NCBI GenBank assembly: GCA_042569785.1
Contig: JBHPGW010000010.1
Location: 1-53,484, forward strand
Length of the DNA: 53,484 nt
Source of the DNA: JBHPGW01 sp042569785
GTDB taxonomy: Bacteria; Planctomycetota; Phycisphaerae; Sedimentisphaerales; Anaerobacaceae
Reading direction: 5' to 3'
The notes beneath the pieces are model-generated. The model searched no databases. It was not told where the DNA came from and saw nothing but the letters and a program-made list of their open reading frames with translations. How positions within the stretch are numbered: position 1 is the first letter of the stretch; each line of letters starts with the position of its first letter. The translations under genes were made by a program, and so were the position numbers. Positions 1 to 6,746 of this stretch are shown in pieces.

Positions 1-1208
1 TCAGGGAGAAAGCAGAAGTTGAGTTTGATGAGGGAGGGGACTGTGTTCGCGGAACAGGCTTTACCCAGGACATCACCGAACGTAAGCATGCTGAACAAGA
101 AATTCAGGACCTGGCGAAATTTCCGAGTGAGAATCCGAATCCGGTTATTAGAGTATCATCTGACGGTACAATTCTTTATACCAACGCAGCGAGTTCGTTG
201 GTTTTGAAGACGTGGGGATGTAGGGTTGGCGAGCGTATGCCTGAAGATTGCTGCAAGCGAGTAGATGAAGTGTTCCGGACAGGAAAAATATGCAACTTTG
301 AGTTTAATTGTCATAATGAGCTGATCCTGTTGATGACACTGTCGCCTGTGATAGATGGAGGTTATGCTAATATCTATGGTCTTGATATAACCAGGCGCAA
401 GCAGGTCGAGCGGGAACTTGTAGGGCTTAACGAAGAACTCGAGCAGCGAGTAACGGACCGTACTTCCATGCTTATAGAGGCTCATAAGCAATTATTGGAA
501 GATGTGGAGGAGCGCAGACGGCTGGAAAGAGAGATAATCGGCGTAAGTGAAAGAGAGAAGAGGTTGGTAGGTCAGGAGTTGCATGACAGTGTCGGTCAGC
601 AGCTTGTTGGAGCGGGTTTTGTCGCGCAGGTTCTGAGCAATGATCTTTTAGATAAGTTGCCTGATAAGGCGATAAAGGCGTCTGAAATGGTCGATCTCAT
701 TAAAGTTGCTCTGGAACAGACCCGTAGTATCGCTCATGGTCTTCATCCTGTCGATCTGGATTCGGGGAATTTGACGGCGGCATTAGCGGAGTTGGCTGAT
801 GATACAAGACGGGTATTTAATGTTCCCTGCGTATTTAAATTTGATGAATCGATAGAAATAGGTGATGTAGAAGTGGCAGGTAATTTGTACAGGATAGCTC
901 AGGAGTCGATCACTAATGCGGTTAAACACGGCAGGGCAAGCGAAATAAATATGTCATTTGTTTCCAACAGCAAAGAAGCCACCCTGATAATTAAAGATGA
1001 CGGTTGTGGAATTTCGGAAAATATTGATCGCAGTAAAGGGATCGGTTTGAGGATCATGAAATACCGTGCCGAAATGATAGGCGGCAGGCTTGATATTCAA
1101 AGGTGTCGCAAGAATGGTACTGTGGTAACGTGCAAATTTTCAGTAAAGAGAGACGCTAAACCGAATGGAGCAGATTATGAGACGGGAAAAACGCCAGATG
1201 AGGGTTGA
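1..1208 (+). CDS. PAS-domain sensor histidine kinase, NarL/DegS type (5' end outside window)
   Basis: The reading frame is already open at the window edge (codons from base 3) and ends at the TGA at 1206-1208, leaving 401 visible residues. The first residues carry the end of one PAS domain with a PAC motif (GTGFTQDITERK). A second PAS domain follows (about residues 45-140, ending near YGLDITRRK), then a short coiled coil (ERELVGLNEELEQRV). The HisKA_3 dimerisation box has ELHDSVGQQL, and its phospho-acceptor His is codon 582-584. The C-terminal HATPase_c has an N-box (NAVKHG) and a G1 box (DDGCGIS). No membrane segment is visible, so any sensor part lies upstream. By family it autophosphorylates and passes phosphate to the overlapping response regulator downstream. 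The signal is unknown. Confidence 0.9.
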   Translation, partial: REKAEVEFDEGGDCVRGTGFTQDITERKHAEQEIQDLAKFPSENPNPVIRVSSDGTILYTNAASSLVLKTWGCRVGERMPEDCCKRVDEVFRTGKICNFEFNCHNELILLMTLSPVIDGGYANIYGLDITRRKQVERELVGLNEELEQRVTDRTSMLIEAHKQLLEDVEERRRLEREIIGVSEREKRLVGQELHDSVGQQLVGAGFVAQVLSNDLLDKLPDKAIKASEMVDLIKVALEQTRSIAHGLHPVDLDSGNLTAALAELADDTRRVFNVPCVFKFDESIEIGDVEVAGNLYRIAQESITNAVKHGRASEINMSFVSNSKEATLIIKDDGCGISENIDRSKGIGLRIMKYRAEMIGGRLDIQRCRKNGTVVTCKFSVKRDAKPNGADYETGKTPDEG

Positions 1209-1875
1209 TGAAAATAAGACGAAAATTTTGATCGTCGAGGATCATCCTATTGTTCAGAAGGGTCTTTTGCAGCTTATCAATGAGGAGTCAGACCTTTTCA
1301 TTTGCGGTCAGGCAGAAGACGGTCCTGAGGCGATGGGGCTTATTAAGTCGCTGGAGCCTGATCTTGTAACCGTGGATCTTTTTCTCAAGAAAAGCAACGG
1401 TTTGGATTTGATAAAGGATATCAAGCAGCAGTTTCCTTCGTTGCCGATCCTCGTACTTTCGATGCATGAAGAGTCACTTTATGCCGAGCGTGCTCTTCGG
1501 GCGGGAGCTCGCGGTTATATTATGAAGGCTGAGGCTATAAAGAATCTGATAGGTGCGATTCGTAAAGTTCTAAAGGGTCAGATATATGTCAGTGAAAAGA
1601 TTTCTGCCATTATGATAGATAAATTGACGGTAGGCAAGGCGAAGTTCGGGGCTTCTCCGGCAGATTGCCTCAGTGATCGTGAGTTGGAGGTTTTTCTTCT
1701 GATCGGCAAGGGTTATGGAACGAGTCAGATAGCTAAAAAGCTGTGCCTAAGTGTAAAGACTATCGAGACTTACAGATCTCATATCAAAGAGAAGCTGAAC
1801 ATATCCAATGCGGCGGGGCTTCTTCGCTATGCCATTCCCTGGGTAAACACACAGAAGACAGGGCTGAGTGAATAG
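1177..1875 (+). CDS. NarL/FixJ-family response regulator
   Basis: This 232-residue protein has an N-terminal receiver domain (residues about 15-135) and a C-terminal LuxR-type helix-turn-helix. In the receiver, the acidic pair is E21-D22, the likely phospho-acceptor is D67 (in VTVDLFL), and the conserved Lys is in GYIMKAEA. The HTH region contains LSDRELEVFLLIGKG and SVKTIETYRSHIKEKL. The start at 1177 is chosen because GGAG lies six bases upstream. ATG at 1165 and 1198 are in-frame alternatives. The gene overlaps the end of the histidine kinase by about 32 bases, so the two are very likely one translationally coupled two-component system. Its target genes cannot be read from the sequence. 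Confidence 0.9.
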   Translation: MRREKRQMRVDENKTKILIVEDHPIVQKGLLQLINEESDLFICGQAEDGPEAMGLIKSLEPDLVTVDLFLKKSNGLDLIKDIKQQFPSLPILVLSMHEESLYAERALRAGARGYIMKAEAIKNLIGAIRKVLKGQIYVSEKISAIMIDKLTVGKAKFGASPADCLSDRELEVFLLIGKGYGTSQIAKKLCLSVKTIETYRSHIKEKLNISNAAGLLRYAIPWVNTQKTGLSE

Positions 1876-2080
1876 TTTCAAAGCCATATCCATAGTATAT
1901 CGCCGGATAAGTGTAAGGGTGTTTCAACTGATAAGCAAAACAGTTTCTGCCCTGATATACAAAAGTAAAAGTATTTGTTATATTCCGGCGACCGGTCGAA
2001 GTGTATGAAAAGGGGTTTTTGTGCAGTATTTGCTCAAAGCAAGTGTGTTGACTTAGATTTCATTTGAAAGGGGGATAGCT

Positions 2081-2659
2081 ATGGTTGTTACAGTATCTAA
2101 AATGTTGGCTCTGGGTACGAGAGCACCGGATTTCAGTCTGGTTGATACGCAGGGTAAGAAGGTCTCTTTGAGCGATTTTAGCGAGTCGAAAGTTTTTCTG
2201 GTAATTTTCATGTGCAATCATTGCCCGTTCGTCAAACACATCCTGAGCGGTCTCGTTGAGCTGATCAAGAACTATCAAGCTAAGGGGGTTGGGGTTGTCG
2301 GAATAAACTCGAACGATGTATCTGAATATCCGGATGACAGTCCGGAGATGATGGCGAGGATAGCGAAAAAGAAGGGCTTTAGTTTTCCTTACCTTTTCGA
2401 TGAAAGCCAGGCGGTTGCGAAATCTTATTTTGCTACTTGTACTCCTGACTTTTTTTTGTTTGATAGTGAAAGAAAGCTTGTTTATCGAGGTGAGATGGAT
2501 GAGAGTCGGCCCAGTAATGATATACCGGTAACCGGAGTCGATCTGATCAGGGCGATGGAAGCGGCTCTTGCGGGGAGGGATGTCGGGATCGATCAAAAAC
2601 CGGGTATAGGCTGTAATATAAAATGGAAACATGACAATAAGCCTGGATACGCGAAATGA
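2081..2659 (+). CDS. Thioredoxin-like / AhpC-TSA family protein
   Basis: This 192-residue cytoplasmic protein has a peroxiredoxin/thioredoxin fold. The opening GTRAPDFSLVDTQGK is typical of the AhpC-TSA family. The redox motif is C45-N-H-C48 followed by P and F, within FMCNHCPF. The cis-Pro region CTPDFFLFD and a late YRGEMDESRP complete the signature of a bacterial family usually annotated simply as thioredoxin family protein. A strong AAAGGGGG site sits about seven bases before the ATG. It opens a run of redox and metal-handling genes on the same strand and is followed by a perfect hairpin, so it may be its own transcription unit. Substrate and reductant are not known. Assignment to the fold is secure. 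Confidence 0.85.
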   Translation: MVVTVSKMLALGTRAPDFSLVDTQGKKVSLSDFSESKVFLVIFMCNHCPFVKHILSGLVELIKNYQAKGVGVVGINSNDVSEYPDDSPEMMARIAKKKGFSFPYLFDESQAVAKSYFATCTPDFFLFDSERKLVYRGEMDESRPSNDIPVTGVDLIRAMEAALAGRDVGIDQKPGIGCNIKWKHDNKPGYAK

Positions 2660-2686
2660 TTCAAACTGACCGAGGGTCAGTTTGAA
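2660..2686. terminator. Perfect 12-bp hairpin after the thioredoxin-like gene
   Basis: The arm TTCAAACTGACC at 2660-2671 is followed by a three-base loop (GAG) and the exact reverse complement GGTCAGTTTGAA at 2675-2686. It begins at the stop codon of the thioredoxin-like gene. No long T run follows directly, so it may be an RNA-stabilising or bidirectional structure instead of a classical intrinsic terminator. Confidence 0.6.
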
Positions 2687-2695
2687 AGTGTAAAA

Positions 2696-2760
2696 TTTAA
2701 AACCTAAAAATCAAAATTGTTGAATCCGCCTTGGGGCGGATGGCTGATTTTATCATTGTT
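2696..2760 (+). repeat. Intergenic hairpin element, copy 1
   Basis: An A/T-rich lead (AAAAATCAAAATTGTTGAATC) runs into a hairpin with stem ATCCGCC (2724-2730) and GGCGGAT (2735-2741), then a T-rich stretch. The same layout recurs at 3642-3710 with changed but still paired stem bases. It may be a terminator or a small dispersed repeat. Confidence 0.55.
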
Positions 2761-2779
2761 TTTTATGGGAGGAAGAAAA

Positions 2780-3157
2780 ATGGAAACAGGAAGGATTTTT
2801 GTCTGTGGTCTTTGGGTTCTTGTTTGTGTGAGTTTGGTTGGTTGTGGCAGTAAGGCCGATGAGAACAAGCCAGTAGGACAGATTAAAGCGGAGGTTGAGA
2901 AGATGAATGTTAAGCAGTTGCGATCCATGGCAGTGAAGTATAAGGATGCGATTATGGCCAAGAAAGGTGATATGGATAAGGTGACTAATAAGCTCAAGGA
3001 TATTCCTGTTACAAAGCTGTTCAGTGACGAGGCAAAAGGGCTCAAAGCAGAAATCGAAGGTCTAAATAAGTCGGTTTCGGCACTAAACGAGAGGTTTAAG
3101 ATTTACTTTGGTAAGCTGAAAGAAAAGGGCGGTGATCTATCTGGGCTGAAAATATAA
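2780..3157 (+). CDS. Small putative lipoprotein of unknown function
   Basis: The product is 125 residues. It begins METGRIFVCGLWVLVCVS and has a lipobox-like LVGC near residue 23, so it should be lipid-anchored on the outer side of the inner membrane or in the outer membrane. The mature part is hydrophilic and Lys-rich and looks mostly helical, with heptad-like stretches (AEVEKMNVKQLRSMAVKYKD and a later EGLNKSVSALNERFK), which suggests a coiled coil. The start at 2780 is preferred because GGGAGGA lies just before it. An upstream in-frame extension at 2717 would run through the hairpin element and hide the signal peptide. No enzymatic motif was seen. Its position within the oxidative-stress cluster is the only clue to its role. 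Confidence 0.65.
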   Translation: METGRIFVCGLWVLVCVSLVGCGSKADENKPVGQIKAEVEKMNVKQLRSMAVKYKDAIMAKKGDMDKVTNKLKDIPVTKLFSDEAKGLKAEIEGLNKSVSALNERFKIYFGKLKEKGGDLSGLKI

Positions 3158-3200
3158 GTTTTGAGGATTACAGGTAAAAGAAATTTCAAGGGAGATAAAA

Positions 3201-3641
3201 ATGGCAGTGACACTGGAAAAACCTGTTACGATTGAACGATTAATAGAATTACTAAACATTGATTTGGAGTTGGAATATTCTGCCGCGATACAATATATTA
3301 ACCATTCGGCGGTGATGACCGGCGCGGCGTATGGCGATATCATCAAGGAGCTTAAGATCCATGCTAACGAGGAAATTTCTCACGCGATGATATTGTCTGA
3401 TCAGATCGATTATCTTGGAGGTTCGCCGACTGTTGGGGTTGGGCCAATACATGTTGTCAGTGACAATGATGAAATGCTGCGGCAGGACCTGGCGGGTGAG
3501 GACGACGCTATAAGGAGATATAAATTGCGTGTCGAACAGGCAGAGCAGCTTAAGGAATTCGCGCTCGCTGGGCAGTTGAGGAATATCCTTGCGGTCGAGC
3601 AGGAGCATGCGATGGACCTTAAGCAGGCTCTTGGCAGGTAA
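3201..3641 (+). CDS. Ferritin-like / bacterioferritin-type di-iron protein
   Basis: This 146-residue protein is predicted as a four-helix bundle with the ligand pattern of ferritin-like proteins. E25 lies in ELEYSA on helix A and an ExxH pair at E58-H61 (EEISHA) on helix B. E100 is on helix C and a second ExxH pair at E133-H136 (VEQEHA) is on helix D. Proteins of this family oxidise ferrous iron or protect against peroxide, as bacterioferritin or Dps-like proteins do. No haem-ligating Met could be assigned with confidence. The gene has a GGGAG ribosome site and lies between a lipoprotein and thiol peroxidase. That context supports a role in iron and peroxide detoxification in an organism that avoids oxygen. 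The exact subfamily is uncertain. Confidence 0.8.
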   Translation: MAVTLEKPVTIERLIELLNIDLELEYSAAIQYINHSAVMTGAAYGDIIKELKIHANEEISHAMILSDQIDYLGGSPTVGVGPIHVVSDNDEMLRQDLAGEDDAIRRYKLRVEQAEQLKEFALAGQLRNILAVEQEHAMDLKQALGR

Positions 3642-3710
3642 ATTTAAAAATTAAAATTTAAAAATCAAAATTGTGGAATCGGCCTTTGGCCGAAGCTGTT
3701 TTTATTGTTA
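3642..3710 (+). repeat. Intergenic hairpin element, copy 2
   Basis: This is a second copy of the element at 2696-2760. The lead AAAAATCAAAATTGTGGAATC is almost the same. The stem is TCGGCC (3679-3684) with GGCCGA (3688-3693) around a TTT loop, followed by GCTGTTTTTATTG. The stem bases differ from copy 1 in a compensating way. The T run makes this copy a good intrinsic terminator for the ferritin-like gene. Confidence 0.6.
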
Positions 3711-3726
3711 AATGTGAGGTGAAGTT

Positions 3727-4239
3727 ATGCAGGAACGAACGGATTTGGTGACGATGAAAGGTGAGGGGTTGACGGTTTTAGGTGAAGAGGTAAAGGTTGG
3801 AGAACCGGCTCCGGATTTCGAGGTTGTTGGCAATGACCTGTCGACGGTGAGCCTGTCGGAATTTGCAGGTAAGGTGTGTGTTATCCTTTCGGTGCCGTCT
3901 CTGGATACGCCGGTGTGCGATACTATGGTGCGCAGGTTTAATGAAGAAGCGGGTGAACTTGAGGATGTAGTTGTGTTGACAGTTAGTATGGATCTTCCGT
4001 TTGCTCAGAGTCGCTGGTGTGGATCGGCAGGTATTGAGAATGTCAAGACTCTCTCGGATCATCGTGACGCGTCTTTTGGTTTGGCTTATGGTGTTCTGGT
4101 AAAGGAGCTTCGGCTGTTGGCAAGGGCTTGTTTTGTTGTAGATAAAAATGGTGATCTCGCGTATTTGCAAATAGTTGGCGAGCTGACGGATGAGCCTGAT
4201 TATGAAGAAATTTTAGGGGCGGCAAAAAAACTAATATAA
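3727..4239 (+). CDS. tpx: Thiol peroxidase (atypical 2-Cys peroxiredoxin, Tpx)
   Basis: At 170 residues this matches the usual Tpx length. The peroxidatic Cys is C64 in the signature SLDTPVCDTMVRRFN, and the resolving Cys is C98 in SRWCGSAG, which corresponds to the RFCGAEG region of E. coli Tpx. Further hallmarks are LTVSMDLPFAQSRW, the YGVLVKELRLLARACFVVD segment and a C-terminal DEPDYEEIL. The enzyme reduces hydrogen peroxide and organic peroxides in the cytoplasm, normally with thioredoxin as the electron donor. The thioredoxin-like protein upstream is a possible partner. The gene follows hairpin element copy 2 and precedes superoxide reductase, so together they form a coherent route from superoxide to peroxide to water. 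Confidence 0.93.
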   Translation: MQERTDLVTMKGEGLTVLGEEVKVGEPAPDFEVVGNDLSTVSLSEFAGKVCVILSVPSLDTPVCDTMVRRFNEEAGELEDVVVLTVSMDLPFAQSRWCGSAGIENVKTLSDHRDASFGLAYGVLVKELRLLARACFVVDKNGDLAYLQIVGELTDEPDYEEILGAAKKLI

Positions 4240-4264
4240 ACATTTTAAAAAGGGGGTTATAACG

Positions 4265-4660
4265 ATGTCAAATGTTGTGACGGCAGTTAAATGCGAGAAG
4301 GATTTGTTCTGTGGTGTCAATCATGTTAAGGATTGCGAACATATGAGCGATCTGGAAAAGAAGCATCAGCCTATAATTACGGCACCGAAAAGTGTTCGTA
4401 AAGGGGAATGTTTTGAGGTTACAGTAGAGGTTGGCAAGTTGCTTACGCATCCGAATGAGCCGGGGCATTATATCGAGTTTGTGGAACTCTATGCGGATCA
4501 GACTTACCTTGTTCGTATGGACCTTACCGCAGGGATGACGTGTCCGATTATAAAGAGCTGTATCTCTCTGGGTCACAGTCATGGCAAATTGCGAGCTTTT
4601 GCGCATTGCAATCTGCATGGCACGTGGGAAGGAGAGTCTGAGATCGAAGTGACGCAGTAG
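4265..4660 (+). CDS. Superoxide reductase (desulfoferrodoxin/neelaredoxin-type centre II)
   Basis: The 131-residue product carries the single-iron centre of superoxide reductases. The likely Fe ligands are H34 (KKHQP), H62 and H68 (HPNEPGH) and C115 with H118 (CNLHG), and the family hallmark EFVELYAD is present. The enzyme reduces superoxide to peroxide without making oxygen and is typical of anaerobes. The residue two before the first His is Lys where many family members have Glu, and a Glu lies one position earlier, so the usual EKH motif is altered. The N-terminal 30 residues hold three Cys (C10, C16, C24) but not the four-Cys desulforedoxin domain. The gene follows tpx by 25 bases and shares the strong ribosome site style. 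Confidence 0.9.
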   Translation: MSNVVTAVKCEKDLFCGVNHVKDCEHMSDLEKKHQPIITAPKSVRKGECFEVTVEVGKLLTHPNEPGHYIEFVELYADQTYLVRMDLTAGMTCPIIKSCISLGHSHGKLRAFAHCNLHGTWEGESEIEVTQ

Positions 4661-4723
4661 AGTCTTGCCAATCTTTTGGGGGTTTAATTAATGTCGTGCC
4701 CATTTATTTTGAAAGGAGAAAAA

Positions 4724-5287
4724 ATGTTTAGAGATACTATGTTGACAATTCTAATTTTGGTTTTTTTTGGTGTTGGTGGCTGTAAGAAACATGAACATCC
4801 GGCGGAGCATCCTGAGGAAAGTGCGGAGGCTGCGGCTTTAACTAAAGATCAGTTAGCTGACGCTGTCGAAGCCTACGTTGCTAAAGTGGCAAAATCGCAC
4901 GGCGGATATTTTGTGGCCATGGATGAAAAGACAGGGAAAGGACTAAAACTTAAGCTCGATAAGGTGCATCGTAAGAGACTTTCAAAAGTGGGTAAGGATC
5001 TGTATTTTGCCTGTGCTGACTTTGTGACAGATGAGGGGAAAGTTTATGATCTGGATGTTTTTATGAAAGGTTCTGATAAGGATGATCTGATATTTTCAGA
5101 ATTTTCTATTCATAAAGAGGCAGGCAAGGAAAGATACACCTGGTACGAGCAAGGCGGTGTCTGGAAGAAAAAGTCTATTGATCAGCCGACAGAGGAGCAT
5201 CCTAAAGAACACCCGAATGAGCACCCTAAAGAGGGTGCTAAAGAACACCCCAAAGGGTCCGAGCATCCTTCAGAACATCCGGAATAA
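4724..5287 (+). CDS. Putative lipoprotein with EHP repeats at both ends
   Basis: This 187-residue protein starts at 4724, where GAAAGGAG precedes the ATG. An upstream in-frame ATG at 4691 would bury the signal sequence. The leader MFRDTMLTILILVFFGVGGC ends in a lipobox-like GGC. Directly after the Cys comes a His-rich segment with two EHP triplets, and the last 35 residues contain six more, spaced by Lys, Asn, Gly and Ser. Between them lies a compact domain of about 110 residues (FVAMDEKTGKGLKLKLDKVH and on to YTWYEQGGVWKKKS) that I do not recognise. The His/Glu/Pro repeats suggest binding of a divalent metal such as zinc, nickel or copper on the cell surface side. This is inference. Its neighbours deal with iron and oxygen. 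Confidence 0.65.
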   Translation: MFRDTMLTILILVFFGVGGCKKHEHPAEHPEESAEAAALTKDQLADAVEAYVAKVAKSHGGYFVAMDEKTGKGLKLKLDKVHRKRLSKVGKDLYFACADFVTDEGKVYDLDVFMKGSDKDDLIFSEFSIHKEAGKERYTWYEQGGVWKKKSIDQPTEEHPKEHPNEHPKEGAKEHPKGSEHPSEHPE

Positions 5288-5308
5288 AGATAGCATTGTG
5301 GGGGTATC

Positions 5309-6322
5309 ATGGCAATGAGAGAGATTTCTAAAAAGACAAGTATTGTGTTGTCATTTTTACTGCCGGCACTTGTTTTGGTAACGTTTTTTTTTGTTAATTC
5401 GCACAACAGTCACGAACCTCTTAACAGCAGAGAGGTTAAATTAACTTACGGCTTTGTAGTTGAGGAAATCCCCAAGGAATCCAAATCTATTCGTGTATGG
5501 GTGCCATTGCCGCTGTCGAATGCTCATCAGAGTGTTGCTGTGATTGAGGTTCGAGGTGACAGGTCCTATCGTATTGTCGAAGAAACCGAATATGGCAACC
5601 GGTTCATTGTTTTTGATATTGCAGGTTCAGCGGTTTCTCAGGCTGGTAAGGTCGAAGTTTCGATTGATTATGATATTGTGCGTTCGGCGATCAGTTCAAT
5701 GCATGAGCATGGTGAGCAGCTCAATGCTGACCAATTGGCACGTTATCTTGGGCCATCTCGTTTGATCCCGATTGACGGTAAGATCGCTCAGGAGGCATAT
5801 CAGACGGCAGGTGCGGTTGATAATCCATTTAAACAGGCTCGATTGCTATATGATCATATTGTAGAAAGCCTGACTTATGACAAGTCCGGCATAGGTTGGG
5901 GGCGAGGTGACGCGATTTACGCCTGCGATATTCGAAAGGGTAATTGTACGGATTTTCACTCGTTGTTTATAGGCCAGGCCCGTTCATTGAATATACCAGC
6001 GAGGTTCATAATGGGTATTCCACTGCCTACGAATAGAAATCAGGGACAGATACCGGGCTATCACTGCTGGGGTGAATTTTATATTGAGCAAAAAGGCTGG
6101 CAGCCTATAGACGCATCCGAAGCGAGTAAATTTCCGGAAAAGAAAGACAGCTTATTCGCGGCATTAGACGAGCATCGTGTCGCTTTTACTGTCGGTCGCG
6201 ATATCAATTTGCCCGGTGCAAATTCAGAACCTTTGAACTATGTCATCTATCCCCATGTTGAAATAGATGGCGAAATCCACATAAATGTGCGAACCAATTT
6301 TTATTTCAAAGATTATAGGTGA
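5309..6322 (+). CDS. Membrane-anchored transglutaminase-like (papain-fold) protein
   Basis: The product has 337 residues. A single hydrophobic N-terminal segment (TSIVLSFLLPALVLVTFFF) acts as an uncleaved anchor or signal peptide and places the rest outside the cytoplasm. Residues about 45-130 form a beta-rich domain typical of the region before transglutaminase cores. The core triad is visible as C213 (GNCTDFHS), H252 (GYHCWGEFY) and D268 (IDASEA). Bacterial proteins of this type may act as peptidases, amidases or cross-linking enzymes, and the substrate cannot be told. The start at 5309 has GGGGG five bases upstream, and an ATG two codons later is an alternative. It is 21 bases after the EHP-repeat lipoprotein, so it may be co-transcribed. 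Confidence 0.82.
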   Translation: MAMREISKKTSIVLSFLLPALVLVTFFFVNSHNSHEPLNSREVKLTYGFVVEEIPKESKSIRVWVPLPLSNAHQSVAVIEVRGDRSYRIVEETEYGNRFIVFDIAGSAVSQAGKVEVSIDYDIVRSAISSMHEHGEQLNADQLARYLGPSRLIPIDGKIAQEAYQTAGAVDNPFKQARLLYDHIVESLTYDKSGIGWGRGDAIYACDIRKGNCTDFHSLFIGQARSLNIPARFIMGIPLPTNRNQGQIPGYHCWGEFYIEQKGWQPIDASEASKFPEKKDSLFAALDEHRVAFTVGRDINLPGANSEPLNYVIYPHVEIDGEIHINVRTNFYFKDYR

Positions 6323-6383
6323 ATAGATAGGTGCGTAGTTTTGAACAAGATTGGTGATTTTAAAAATTGAAAGGGGGTTAGCG

Positions 6384-6746
6384 ATGATAGTTGCAAGTCC
6401 GAAAAAAGCGAGGAAGTTTTTTGACGCGAAGATGAATTTCACAACCGGTCCGTTGGAATTGCACGAAATGATCCAGAGCAATGAGAATGTGAATATAGTA
6501 GATGTTCGATCTTCTGAGGATTTTGTCAAGGGTCATATTCCCGGCGCGATAAATCTGCCTAAAGAAAACTGGGGTTCACGTGCGGGCCTTAGAACTGACA
6601 GGGTCAATGTGATCTATTGTTATTCAGAGGTTTGTCATCTTGCAGCAGCGGGAGCAAGAGAGTTTGCAGAGCACGACTTTCCAGTGATGGAGCTTGAAGG
6701 CGGTTTTGAACAATGGGAGCACTACGAACTTTCTGTAGAAACATAA
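6384..6746 (+). CDS. Rhodanese-like sulfurtransferase
   Basis: This 120-residue single-domain protein has the rhodanese hallmarks NIVDVRSSEDFVKGHIPGAINLP and an active-site loop CYSEVC with catalytic C79, ending in GGFEQWEH. It probably moves sulfane sulfur in the cytoplasm. The acceptor is unknown. The start at 6384 is set by AAAGGGGG seven bases upstream, and the longer in-frame start at 6351 lacks a ribosome site. It closes the oxidative-stress cluster. Its last 25 bases overlap the 3' end of the convergent beta-helix gene on the other strand, which is unusual and depends on that gene's long C-terminal tail being real. Confidence 0.88.
   Translation: MIVASPKKARKFFDAKMNFTTGPLELHEMIQSNENVNIVDVRSSEDFVKGHIPGAINLPKENWGSRAGLRTDRVNVIYCYSEVCHLAAAGAREFAEHDFPVMELEGGFEQWEHYELSVET

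Noticed and set aside
2060..2632. A 190-residue open frame on the minus strand
   Set aside because: It lies fully opposite the well-supported thioredoxin-like gene, has no ribosome site or recognisable domain, and is a codon-bias shadow.
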